Positions 1 to 7,523 of a stretch of DNA of 64,000 bases are shown in pieces; position 1 is the stretch's first letter, and the number at the start of each line of letters is the position of its first letter. Under the pieces are notes generated by a model that was given only the letters and a program-made list of their open reading frames with translations, was not told the DNA's origin and did no database searches. Both the position numbers and the translations under genes were made by a program. Location: NCBI GenBank assembly GCA_902476295.1, contig CABSDC010000004.1:1-64000 (forward strand), read 5' to 3'. The DNA is from SFTJ01 sp905210415 (GTDB taxonomy: Bacteria > Bacteroidota > Bacteroidia > Bacteroidales > Muribaculaceae).

Positions 1-898
1 CGTTTTTCTCGTCGGGCTGCATTTGTGCAAATGAGCGTCCGTCGGCTTCGTCAGGAATCCAGTGTGTGCCGTCTTTATGGCCGTATTGCAGGGTGGTGTA
101 GTCGGGGTAGCCCGGATACACCTTATCGCCATAGAGGAATGCCCAGTTAGTGGCGCTTGCTTCGCCGCGCTCGTTGCCCACCCAGCGGCAACCAGGACCA
201 CCATCGCTGAAGATGAGGGCTTGTGGCTGATTCTTGAGGATGTGAGCAAAGATTTTTGGAAAGTCGTAGTAGGTGCGACGGTCAATTTGGCGCATTTCGC
301 GAGAGCCGCCATAATATCCGTCACCGCCGTTTGCGCCATCGAGCCAGAACTCAAATATTTCGCCATAGCGAGTGGTGAGTTCCTCTATTTGCTTGTGATA
401 ATAGTCGAGGTAGGCAGGTGTGCCGTAGGTGGCAGCATTGCGGTCCCAAGGCGATAGGTAGAGGCCGAGTTTGAGTCCGTATTTGTCGCAGGCGGCACGC
501 AGTTCGCCCACCAAGTCGCCCTTACCGTTCTTATACGGGGTGTTGCGTATGCAATACTCGGTGAGTTGAGTTGGCCAAAGGCAGAATCCGTCGTGGTGCT
601 TGGTGGTGATGATCACGCCAGTCATGCCGGCAGCCTTGATGGTACGCACCCATTGCTCGCAGTCGAGGTTAGTGGGGTTGAATACCGACAAGTCGGTGTC
701 GCCGTAGCCCCATTCCTTGTCGGCAAAGGTGTTGAGGCCGAAGTGGATAAATGCGTAAGTTTCCATTTCGTGCCAAGCCAATTGATGCTCTGATGGCAGA
801 GGGCCTATGGCTTTTGGTGCAGCCACCTTAGTGGTGTTGCACGACATCAATGCGAAGCTTGTGGCAAGTATTGCTAATGCGCTTTTTTTCAATTTCAT
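1..898 (-). CDS. Alpha-L-fucosidase, GH29 (partial, 3' end missing, chimeric at the edge)
   Basis: The gene reads leftwards from the ATG at 898 and runs off the window. The N-terminus is a lipoprotein signal (MKLKKSALAI, then SFALMSC with the lipid-anchored Cys), so the enzyme is probably tethered to an envelope membrane. The GH29 core follows: WHEMETYAFIHFG, TTKHHDGFCLW, LGLYLSPWD and EFWLDGANG; the Asp in WLDG is where GH29 enzymes carry the nucleophile. GH29 retaining exo-fucosidases release L-fucose from host glycans. Up to GTHWIPDEAD the protein matches the family, which normally continues with VSIRPGW. Here it continues in frame with residues of RdgB, because bases 1-55 are an exact copy of 2675-2729. 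About 280 residues are genuine. It lies just downstream of the GH109-type gene on the same strand (gap 14 bp), suggesting a glycan-foraging pair. Confidence 0.88.
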   Translation of the reverse strand, partial: MKLKKSALAILATSFALMSCNTTKVAAPKAIGPLPSEHQLAWHEMETYAFIHFGLNTFADKEWGYGDTDLSVFNPTNLDCEQWVRTIKAAGMTGVIITTKHHDGFCLWPTQLTEYCIRNTPYKNGKGDLVGELRAACDKYGLKLGLYLSPWDRNAATYGTPAYLDYYHKQIEELTTRYGEIFEFWLDGANGGDGYYGGSREMRQIDRRTYYDFPKIFAHILKNQPQALIFSDGGPGCRWVGNERGEASATNWAFLYGDKVYPGYPDYTTLQYGHKDGTHWIPDEADGRSFAQMQPDEKN

Positions 899-912
899 TT
901 CAGAAGTTTTGG

Positions 913-2454
913 CTATTTTTTCTTAGATTTTTTTGCTTTGGCTTGTTGCTTTAGTGCTTGCGCTTTCAGCTCGGCAGTGCCTTGCTTGGCAGCGGCTTCA
1001 GCAGCGGCTTCTTGCTCTGGTGTGGCATAGGCGTGTTGATAGCCCTTCACATCATCCCAGTGACCGCGAGTGAAGTCGGGGATTTCTACAGGCGCGCAGC
1101 CGTTGTCCATCGATAGTGCACCGAGTTCGGCGAGGCAGCACCATTCAGCAAGGTCGTAAACGTCCATGTCGAGAGGTAGGCCGTTTTGTAGGCAGTATAC
1201 CAATCGGGCATCCATGATGAAGTCCATACCGCCGTGTCCGCCCACTTCTTTAGCCAACTTGCCGTATTTCTTGAGAATAGGGTGCTCGTACTTCTCAGAG
1301 ATAGCCTTGTGTTGCTCAGGCGACAGGAAGCTGTGTCCAGAGATGTTGTCGGCCTTAGGCATAGCGCCCTTTGCCACCAATTGGTTGCCGTCGATGGCAT
1401 AGCCTTCTACAGGATATTTGTTGGCAAAGCCCTTGGTGCCGGTGAGTTGATAAAGGCGGTTGTAGGGTTGTGGAGTCATGGTGTTGTGTTGGATTTCAAT
1501 CACCTTGCCGCCAGCAGTGCGCATAAGGGTGGTGGTGTGGTCGCCGTTGCGGAAGTTGTCGCAAGAGCCCTCGCGTTGTTGCACCAAATCCTTGCCGATT
1601 ACCGACTTGGTGTCCATAGCCACAAGAGTGGTCATGCGGTCGCCGCGGTGAATGTTGAGCGCTTGAGCCACAGGGCCAAGGCCGTGGGTGGCATACACGT
1701 CGCCGCGATTGTCGCGGTTGTAGCGCAAACGCCAGCCGAGTTTGTCGTTCTCGCCGTTTTTCCAATAAGCGTCCCAGAATGGGCTGAGGTCGTGTATGTA
1801 GGCGCCTTGAGCACGGATAATCTCGCCGAATACGCCTTGTTGTGCCATGTTCAGTGTGGTCATTTCAAACCAGTCGTAGCAGCAGTTCTCCAAAATCATG
1901 CAGTGCAGACGGTGTTTCTCGCTAAGGTTGATGAGTTCCCAGCATTGGTCGAGGTTCATAGCCGAAGGTACTTCTATTGCCACGTGCTTGCCGTTCTCGA
2001 GGGCGCACTTAGCTATAGGGAAGTGGTGATCCCAGTCGGCGCAGATGTATATGAGGTCGATGTCGCTACGTCGGCACATATCCACGTAGCCATATTCGCC
2101 GCTATAGATTGCAGCCTCAGGCAGACCTTGGTTGGTGAGATATTTTTGGCATTTTTCGGCACGGCTTTTCTCGTAGTCGCACAGAGCTACAGTGTGAGTG
2201 CCCGGAATATGGGCAAAGCGGTCTACGGCGTCTGGTCCGCGCATACCCAAGCCCGCAAAGCCCACGCGCACTACAGGCAACTTAGGTGTGGTAAGGTTGA
2301 TGACGTGCTTCTGACCCTCTGGGCGTTGAGGTACATCGGTCACGATAGTGTTGCCACGCCAGTGCCAGCCAGTGTTTGGTGACAAAGATTGTGCTTGCAT
2401 CGACACCGTGCATATGGTGATCAATGAGAGCAGGGAAATGATAAATCTCTTCAT
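913..2454 (-). CDS. Gfo/Idh/MocA family protein, GH109-like glycosidase
   Basis: This 513-residue protein has a signal peptide (MKRFIISLLSLITICTVSMQAQ) and a Rossmann nucleotide-binding start (VRVGFAGLGMRG, about residues 62-73), followed by the dinucleotide-fold segments VALCDYEKSR and HVAIEVPSAMN. This arrangement fits GH109, which uses tightly bound NAD+ to cleave terminal alpha-N-acetylgalactosamine by an oxidation-elimination route. The C-terminus is an Ala/Gln/Lys-rich tail ending KAKKSKKK, probably disordered. Its location next to a fucosidase supports a role in trimming mucin or blood-group-type glycans. A plain sugar dehydrogenase is the alternative, but the export signal and neighbour favour GH109. 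An inverted repeat lies upstream at 2540-2588. Confidence 0.82.
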   Translation of the reverse strand: MKRFIISLLSLITICTVSMQAQSLSPNTGWHWRGNTIVTDVPQRPEGQKHVINLTTPKLPVVRVGFAGLGMRGPDAVDRFAHIPGTHTVALCDYEKSRAEKCQKYLTNQGLPEAAIYSGEYGYVDMCRRSDIDLIYICADWDHHFPIAKCALENGKHVAIEVPSAMNLDQCWELINLSEKHRLHCMILENCCYDWFEMTTLNMAQQGVFGEIIRAQGAYIHDLSPFWDAYWKNGENDKLGWRLRYNRDNRGDVYATHGLGPVAQALNIHRGDRMTTLVAMDTKSVIGKDLVQQREGSCDNFRNGDHTTTLMRTAGGKVIEIQHNTMTPQPYNRLYQLTGTKGFANKYPVEGYAIDGNQLVAKGAMPKADNISGHSFLSPEQHKAISEKYEHPILKKYGKLAKEVGGHGGMDFIMDARLVYCLQNGLPLDMDVYDLAEWCCLAELGALSMDNGCAPVEIPDFTRGHWDDVKGYQHAYATPEQEAAAEAAAKQGTAELKAQALKQQAKAKKSKKK

Positions 2455-2539
2455 TATTGATATTGTTTAGTTGGTTGAAATATTTCGGTTATAGTTTATG
2501 AGTGTTAATCATCGATGAATTATGGTTGGGGATGAAAAT

Positions 2540-2588
2540 GCAACCATAAGTGGTTATAGTATCATAAGTCTAATATACTTATGGTTGC
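2540..2588 (-). terminator. 12-bp inverted repeat, probable rdgB terminator or operator
   Basis: GCAACCATAAGT at 2540-2551 is perfectly complementary to ACTTATGGTTGC at 2577-2588, with a 25-nt loop. Read on the minus strand, the stem falls after the rdgB stop and is followed by ATTTTC, which suits a terminator. It also sits about 90 bp before the GH109-type start, so an operator is possible. Confidence 0.45.
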
Positions 2589-2618
2589 AAATATAATGAT
2601 AATTGCTTGATGTGCCAA

Positions 2619-3197
2619 TTATTTAAGCAAAAAATCTATAAGAAGTCGTGTGGCTCTGCCGCGGTGGCTGATGGCGTTTTTCTCGTCGGGCTGCATTTGT
2701 GCAAATGAGCGTCCGTCGGCTTCGTCAGGTGCAAACACGCTGTCGTAGCCAAATCCGCCCTCGCCGCAGCGGCTGCTGAGGATTTTGCCTTTCACGATGC
2801 CCTCAAAGGTATGGGTCTCGCCAGCCTGACACAGTGCTATGCAGGTGCGGAATTGTGCCGAGCGGTCGGTTTTGCCTTTGAGGTTGCTCAGCAGCAGGTC
2901 GATGTTGTTCTCGCTGTTGCAGTCTTCGCCGGCATAGCGAGCCGAGCGCACGCCAGGAGCTCCGTTCAAGGCAGCCACTTCCAATCCGGTGTCGTCGGCG
3001 AAGCAGTCATATCCGTAGTGTTCCTTGATGTAGTTGGCTTTAATCAGGGCGTTGCCCTCGATGGTGTCGGCTGTTTCGGCAATGTCTTCGTGGCAACCGA
3101 TGTCCGACAGGCTGAGCACATTGAGTTGGCCCGACGCAATTTCTCGCAATTCTCGCAGTTTGTGTACATTGTTGGTGGCAAACACGATATCTCTCAT
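2619..3197 (-). CDS. rdgB: XTP/dITP diphosphatase (RdgB/HAM1)
   Basis: RdgB hydrolyses non-canonical purine nucleoside triphosphates (XTP, dITP, ITP) to monophosphates and keeps them out of DNA. The start is placed at MRDIVFATNNVHKL (3197), giving 192 residues, the usual size. FATNNVHKLRE is the family's N-terminal phosphate-binding motif; FADDTGLEVAALNGAPGVRSARYAG and EGGFGYDSVFAPDEADGRSFA are the other signature blocks, and SHRGRA closes the active site. A longer frame opens at 3404, but those 69 extra residues translate the MITE copy at 3246-3428 and are not part of the protein. Bases 2675-2729 of this gene recur exactly at the window's left edge. Confidence 0.95.
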   Translation of the reverse strand: MRDIVFATNNVHKLRELREIASGQLNVLSLSDIGCHEDIAETADTIEGNALIKANYIKEHYGYDCFADDTGLEVAALNGAPGVRSARYAGEDCNSENNIDLLLSNLKGKTDRSAQFRTCIALCQAGETHTFEGIVKGKILSSRCGEGGFGYDSVFAPDEADGRSFAQMQPDEKNAISHRGRATRLLIDFLLK

Positions 3198-3245
3198 ATC
3201 TTGATTTGTTTTTTGGTGTAGTGAATAAGTGTGTGCGCAGATAAA

Positions 3246-3428
3246 CCCAAATCGGTCATTAGGCCGTAAATGTAAGATTTTCCTACTGCTTGGAGTCTTT
3301 CGTTTTTTATAAGGCATCATTTGCTTGTTTTTAATTCGCAATAGCCTGCTATTACTCATTAAAAAGGCAAACAAAATCTGCGCGTATAAAATTCCGAAAT
3401 CCATCCAAGCCCTAATGCCCGAATTGGG
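3246..3428 (+). mobile_element. MITE-like element, copy 1
   Basis: A 183-bp element begins CCCAAATCGGTCATTAGG and ends with the near-perfect inverted repeat CCTAATGCCCGAATTGGG. It is flanked on both sides by the 5-bp direct repeat ATAAA (3241-3245 and 3429-3433), a clear target duplication. Inside is a small hairpin (AATAGC CT GCTATT). It encodes no protein and lies between the divergent rdgB and xerD genes. Confidence 0.85.
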
Positions 3429-3481
3429 ATAAAGCGCACTCTATGCAAAATTACAACAAATTTTGCTAAATTTGCGAGAGT

Positions 3482-4396
3482 ATGACTCAGATTACATCCA
3501 TATCACATCTCAAAGAGGGCTTCAATGCTTACCTTGCCTTGCAACGTGGGCTGAGCAGCAACACCGTGGAGAGTTATAGCCGCGATGTGGATAAACTGTT
3601 GCGATATATCGCCGAGGAGGGAATAGAGCTGCGCGATGTCGACGAGCCGTGCCTTGAGCAGTTTGTGTGTACGCTCATCGACCTTGGCGTGGTGCCACGC
3701 ACTCAGGCGCGCATCATATCGGGCGTGAAGAGTTTTTTCAAGTATTTGAAGATGGAGGGTTACGTTGTGAAAAACCCTACTCGATTATTGCCAACGCCAA
3801 AGATTGGGCGCTTCTTGCCCGATGTGCTGAGTGTGGAGGAAATAGATGAGATGATAGAAATGATAGATATGTCTACCACTGAGGGTATTCGCAACCATGC
3901 CATTATTGAGACGATGTATGGCTGCGGACTGCGAGTGAGCGAACTGATAGGGCTGCGTATGTCGCAGGTGTTTGCCGACGACGGATATGTGGTGGTGGAG
4001 GGCAAGGGCGACAAGCAGCGCCTTGTGCCAATCTCCGATGAGGCTTTGCAGTGCATTGCCGCTTATCGCGAGGAGGTGCGTGATCACATGGTGGTGAAGC
4101 CTGGCAACGAAGACATTCTCTTCCTTAATCGTCGAGGCAGTGCGCTCACGCGGCAGATGGTGTTTATTATCATTAAGGACCTTTGCGAGTTGGCTGGAAT
4201 AAAGAAAAAGGTGAGCCCGCACACGCTTCGCCATAGTTTTGCCACTCACTTGCTTGAAGGTGGTGCCAATCTGCGAGCCATACAGCAGATGCTGGGACAT
4301 GAATCGATAGTCACCACTGAGATATATGTGCATATCGACCGCAGCGCTTTGCGCAAAGAGATACTCCTGCATCATCCGCGCAACAATCGTGGCTGA
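3482..4396 (+). CDS. xerD: Site-specific tyrosine recombinase XerD
   Basis: XerD acts with XerC at the dif site to resolve chromosome dimers. The 304-residue length matches the family. The N-terminal SAM-like core-binding domain covers about residues 8-95 (NTVESYSRDVDKLL), and the catalytic domain carries the full set: R151 (GCGLRVSEL), K175 (VEGKGDKQR), H247 and R250 (HTLRHSFATH), H273 (LGHESIVTTE) and nucleophile Y282 (IYVHI). The sequence is intact and closer to housekeeping XerD than to integrases of mobile elements. A MITE sits in its upstream region and another starts 68 bp after its stop. Confidence 0.93.
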   Translation: MTQITSISHLKEGFNAYLALQRGLSSNTVESYSRDVDKLLRYIAEEGIELRDVDEPCLEQFVCTLIDLGVVPRTQARIISGVKSFFKYLKMEGYVVKNPTRLLPTPKIGRFLPDVLSVEEIDEMIEMIDMSTTEGIRNHAIIETMYGCGLRVSELIGLRMSQVFADDGYVVVEGKGDKQRLVPISDEALQCIAAYREEVRDHMVVKPGNEDILFLNRRGSALTRQMVFIIIKDLCELAGIKKKVSPHTLRHSFATHLLEGGANLRAIQQMLGHESIVTTEIYVHIDRSALRKEILLHHPRNNRG

Positions 4397-4464
4397 AATG
4401 GGTGGGTTGCGTAGCACTGGTGGTTGCTTTGCACGGCAATTTGCGCTAACTTTGCTGATATAAA

Positions 4465-4648
4465 CCCAAATTGGTCATTAGGACGTAAATGTAGTGATTT
4501 TTCTACTGCTTAGCGTCTTTCGATTTTTATAAGGCATCTTTTGCTTGTTTTTAATTCGCAATAGCTTGCTATTACTCATTAAAAAAGCAATCAAAATCTG
4601 CTCTTCTAAAATCTCGATATCCATCCAAGCCCTAATGCCCGAATTGGG
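4465..4648 (+). mobile_element. MITE-like element, copy 2
   Basis: This 184-bp copy has ends CCCAAATTGGTCATTAGG and CCTAATGCCCGAATTGGG, and is flanked by ATAAA direct repeats (4460-4464 and 4649-4653). It keeps the internal AATAGC TT GCTATT hairpin. It lies between xerD and the metallophosphoesterase, whose start is 29 bp beyond the right end. Confidence 0.87.
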
Positions 4649-4677
4649 ATAAACCGTAAAAACAAATAATAATAGAA

Positions 4678-5694
4678 ATGAGAAATACTACTATTCGCAT
4701 AGCTTTTGCTATGGTTATGCTGCTGCTTGGCGTTTCGGCTTGGGCACAGCAATTGCAGTTTGATAAAAACGGAAAATTCAAAATCGTGCAGTTCACCGAC
4801 GTGCATTGGCGTCCGGGAAATCCAAACTCCGACATTGCTGCTGAAAACATTGCCAGCGTGCTCGATGCTGAGAAACCCGATTTGGTGGTAATCACTGGCG
4901 ACATTATCTTTGGCTCGCCAGCCAAAACGTGTCTTGACAAGACTTTGAAGCCGATTATCGACCGCAAGGTGCCATTTGCCATCACTTATGGCAATCACGA
5001 TGCCGAGAGCGATTGGACTCCTCGCCAGATTCTCGACTACCTCATCACTTTGCCGGGCAATCTCACTACTACCACTGAGGGGCTTTCGGGTGTAACCAAC
5101 TATTTGCTTTCGGTGAAATCATCTACCGATAAGAAGAAAGACGCAGCGTTGCTCTATGTGCTCGACAGCCATCAATATTCACAGGAGAAAGACCTTACCG
5201 ATGGCTACGATTGGGTGAAATTCGACCAAATAGAATGGTATCGCCGCGAGAGCGCAGCGCACAAGGCTGCCAATGGCGGTGTGCCTGTGCCATCGTTGGC
5301 ATTTATGCATATCCCAGTGCCTGAGTATGCCGAGGCTGCTTGCGATCCAAACACATTGCTCATCGGCACGCGCAAGGAGGCTTCTTGTAATCCTAAAATC
5401 AACACCGGCCTGTTCGCAGCCATGCTGCTCGGACGCGACGTGATGGGTATGTTTGTAGGTCACGACCATGTTAACGATTACCTCTGCGATTGGAAGGGCA
5501 TGGTGCTTGCTTACGGCCGCTATTCTGGCGGACACACTGTGTATCACGACATTCAGGGCGACAATGGTGCTCGCGTGATAGTGCTCACTGAGGGCGTGCG
5601 CGGATTTGACACTTGGATACGTCTGCGCATCGGCAACAAAAAAATCAACGAGGTGAAATATCCTACCGATTTCCTTCGCTCAGGCGACGAATAA
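4678..5694 (+). CDS. Exported calcineurin-like metallophosphoesterase
   Basis: The 338-residue protein starts with a signal peptide (MRNTTIRIAFAMVMLLLGVSAWAQQ). The dimetal phosphoesterase motifs appear in order: FTDVHW, ITGDIIFG, TYGNHDAES and FVGHDHVND, giving the usual Asp, His and Asn metal ligands. It resembles the Dcr2/purple-acid-phosphatase-like exported enzymes of Bacteroidota. The substrate cannot be read from sequence; a periplasmic phosphomonoesterase or phosphodiesterase is likely. It appears to stand alone, with a MITE just upstream and an 11-bp MITE remnant touching its stop codon. Confidence 0.88.
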   Translation: MRNTTIRIAFAMVMLLLGVSAWAQQLQFDKNGKFKIVQFTDVHWRPGNPNSDIAAENIASVLDAEKPDLVVITGDIIFGSPAKTCLDKTLKPIIDRKVPFAITYGNHDAESDWTPRQILDYLITLPGNLTTTTEGLSGVTNYLLSVKSSTDKKKDAALLYVLDSHQYSQEKDLTDGYDWVKFDQIEWYRRESAAHKAANGGVPVPSLAFMHIPVPEYAEAACDPNTLLIGTRKEASCNPKINTGLFAAMLLGRDVMGMFVGHDHVNDYLCDWKGMVLAYGRYSGGHTVYHDIQGDNGARVIVLTEGVRGFDTWIRLRIGNKKINEVKYPTDFLRSGDE

Positions 5695-5711
5695 ACCCGA
5701 ATCGGGATAAA
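5691..5711. repeat. MITE remnant: two termini joined
   Basis: The core CCCGAATCGGG (5696-5706) is flanked on both sides by ATAAA (5691-5695 and 5707-5711), the same target duplication found at MITE copies 1 and 2. It looks like an insertion whose interior has been lost, or an excision scar. The left ATAAA overlaps the stop codon of the metallophosphoesterase. Confidence 0.55.
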
Positions 5712-5747
5712 CGAAGTATATTAGCGCGGCAGATGCCGCAAATTATA

Positions 5748-5788
5748 TAGCCCGCCGTGGGGACATTCGGAGTCTCTCTGGCGGGTTT
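5748..5788. terminator. Rho-independent terminator between convergent genes
   Basis: AGCCCGCC pairs with GGCGGGTT and the plus-strand side is followed by a run of T. It lies between the metallophosphoesterase and lrgB, which converge, and probably serves the plus-strand gene. Confidence 0.65.
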
Positions 5789-5794
5789 TTATTG

Positions 5795-6487
5795 CTACAA
5801 TAGAGGTGCGAAAAATGGGGCTGCTATCACGGTGATGATACCGCACACCACTATTGAGAGGCTACTCATAGAGCCTTCTATCGGGCCGAGCTCCATTGCT
5901 TTGGCAGTTCCGATGGCATGTGCCGACGAGCCGAGGGCTATGCCTCGTGCTATAGGGTCGGTGATACGCAGTAGTTTCAGCCATTTCTCGGCGAAGATGC
6001 CGCCTATCACACCGGTGATGATGATTACAGCCACAGATATCGACACGTAGCCGCCAAGTTCCTCGCACACGCTTATGCCGATGGCTGTGGTGATGGATTT
6101 AGGCAGGAAGGTGACGTAGGATGCGTGGTCGAGGTGAAGGAGCATGGCGAGCAGTAGCACTATGCAAAGGCTCGATAGCACGCCCGACACTATGCCTGCC
6201 ATCACGGCGCGCATGTTTTGCTTCAGCAAGTCGATTTGTTGATATAGAGGCACTGCGAGGCAGATGGTGGATGGGGTGAGCAGATAGGTGATTAAGTCAG
6301 CGCTTTGGTTGTAGCTTTCGTAGCTGACACCGAGCAGCGAAATGGCGGCAATCACAAGCACAATCGACACAAACAGTGGGTTGACAAACGACCATCCGGT
6401 GATACGTTTCAGATACATGCCTATGCCGTAAGAGCCGAGGCTTATCACTACTCCGAAGTATATTGAGTTTTCAAACAGATTATTCAT
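5795..6487 (-). CDS. lrgB: LrgB/CidB-like membrane protein
   Basis: This 230-residue, highly hydrophobic protein has about six membrane helices and the LrgB-type segments LPKSITTAIGISVCEELGG and DPIARGIALGSSAHAIGTAKA. LrgB works with LrgA in holin/antiholin-like control of murein hydrolase export or cell lysis; in other bacteria related pairs are linked to pyruvate or glycolate transport, and the role in Bacteroidota is unsettled. Its ATG overlaps the end of lrgA by 8 bp, so the two are translationally coupled. Confidence 0.9.
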   Translation of the reverse strand: MNNLFENSIYFGVVISLGSYGIGMYLKRITGWSFVNPLFVSIVLVIAAISLLGVSYESYNQSADLITYLLTPSTICLAVPLYQQIDLLKQNMRAVMAGIVSGVLSSLCIVLLLAMLLHLDHASYVTFLPKSITTAIGISVCEELGGYVSISVAVIIITGVIGGIFAEKWLKLLRITDPIARGIALGSSAHAIGTAKAMELGPIEGSMSSLSIVVCGIITVIAAPFFAPLL

Positions 6488-6845
6488 TTGATGCGCCCTC
6501 CTTGTGTCGCTGTATTACGTATTGTGTGATTAATCCTGCCACGCCCATCACCACGAATGTGCTGACGAAAGTGATTACCGAGTAGCTCAAGAGTGATTGG
6601 CTGATAAGGTGCCACGAATTCACCAGGCCTACTGCCGATGGAATGAACAGTGCCGGCATAATGGCAATGAGAAAAACGCTCACCTCGCGTATCTGGCGCA
6701 CTTTTATCACTCCGAAGTGCATGGCAGAGAAGAGCAGCACTATGCCGTAGATGCTGGCTGGTATGGGCAGTGAGATGAAGTAGTGCAGCAGTTCGCCCAC
6801 AAACGATATTGCTGCTATTATAAGAAATTGAAATAGATATTTCAT
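6480..6845 (-). CDS. lrgA: LrgA/CidA-like membrane protein
   Basis: The 121-residue protein has four predicted membrane helices and the family pattern LPIPASIYGIVLLF followed by FIPSAVGLVNSWHL. LrgA is the small holin-like partner of LrgB. It is first in a two-gene unit with lrgB, overlapping it by 8 bp. The C-terminal tail is charged and short (QRHKEGASNE). The cytidylate-kinase-like gene lies 55 bp upstream on the same strand. Confidence 0.9.
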   Translation of the reverse strand: MKYLFQFLIIAAISFVGELLHYFISLPIPASIYGIVLLFSAMHFGVIKVRQIREVSVFLIAIMPALFIPSAVGLVNSWHLISQSLLSYSVITFVSTFVVMGVAGLITQYVIQRHKEGASNE

Positions 6846-6900
6846 ACTGTGTAGATTGTAGTTTCTTTTTTTATTCTCTGAAGTTGTTTGATTCAGTGTG

Positions 6901-7482
6901 TTATTTCGCGGCTTTACCCGTTTGCTCTATATACTGAGCTATAAGTTGGCTGGTGTGTTCCCATCCAAGTCGGCAGCTGTCGATGCAGAGATCGTAGTCG
7001 TTGGCATCGCCCCAAGTGAGACCGGTGTAGTATTTGTGGTAACAAGCGCGGCAGTCGTCGGTGTCGTTCACCACTTGTTCGGCATTAAAGAGATTGACTT
7101 GCTCTTCCTCGGCAGTGTTGGCAATGCGCTGAGTCTTGTCTCCTTTGAGAAACACCGACACCAGATCGCCGCGGTTGGCGAAGATGCTATTGCCGCATCG
7201 GCCGATGATTATGCAGTCTTGATCGCCGATAAGGCGGTTGAAGGCCTTGTTGAATCGCTGTTTCACGTCGTCGCTTGCCTCGGCATTGTCGCTGAGAGCC
7301 ATAATGAAATCGTCGACCGGGCGTTCTTCGAAGAAATAACGCATCTCATCGAGAATGCCTTTTTGCTTAGCGAGGTCGAAAAGCATCTGGCGAGTGTAAA
7401 GCACCAGATTGAATTGTGATGCGAGCAGTTCGCCCACATGCACTGCGCCACATCCACATTGGCGCGCAATAGTGATAATCAT
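6901..7482 (-). CDS. Cytidylate kinase-like family protein
   Basis: This 193-residue protein matches the cytidylate-kinase-like family common in gut anaerobes rather than the housekeeping Cmk. It starts MIITIARQCGCGAVHVGELLA, in the place of the family's P-loop; the usual Lys at the end of that loop appears to be Glu (HVGE), so nucleotide binding may be altered. DCIIIGRCGNSIFA is the second recognisable block, followed by an arginine/acid-rich segment and YDLCIDSCRLGWE. Function is unknown; a nucleotide or small-molecule kinase is the family inference. It lies upstream of lrgAB with a gap of 55 bp. Confidence 0.75.
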   Translation of the reverse strand: MIITIARQCGCGAVHVGELLASQFNLVLYTRQMLFDLAKQKGILDEMRYFFEERPVDDFIMALSDNAEASDDVKQRFNKAFNRLIGDQDCIIIGRCGNSIFANRGDLVSVFLKGDKTQRIANTAEEEQVNLFNAEQVVNDTDDCRACYHKYYTGLTWGDANDYDLCIDSCRLGWEHTSQLIAQYIEQTGKAAK

Positions 7483-7523
7483 AACCTAAATATATAATTG
7501 TGTGAGAGTGATGGTGCTACTGT

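Noticed and set aside
1234..2382. A 382-codon plus-strand frame opposite the GH109-type gene
   Set aside because: It is the antisense of a clear gene, with an Ala/Val/His-rich composition typical of shadow frames.
3198..3404. A 69-residue N-terminal extension of RdgB
   Set aside because: It translates MITE copy 1 and its flank; the family start motif is at 3197.
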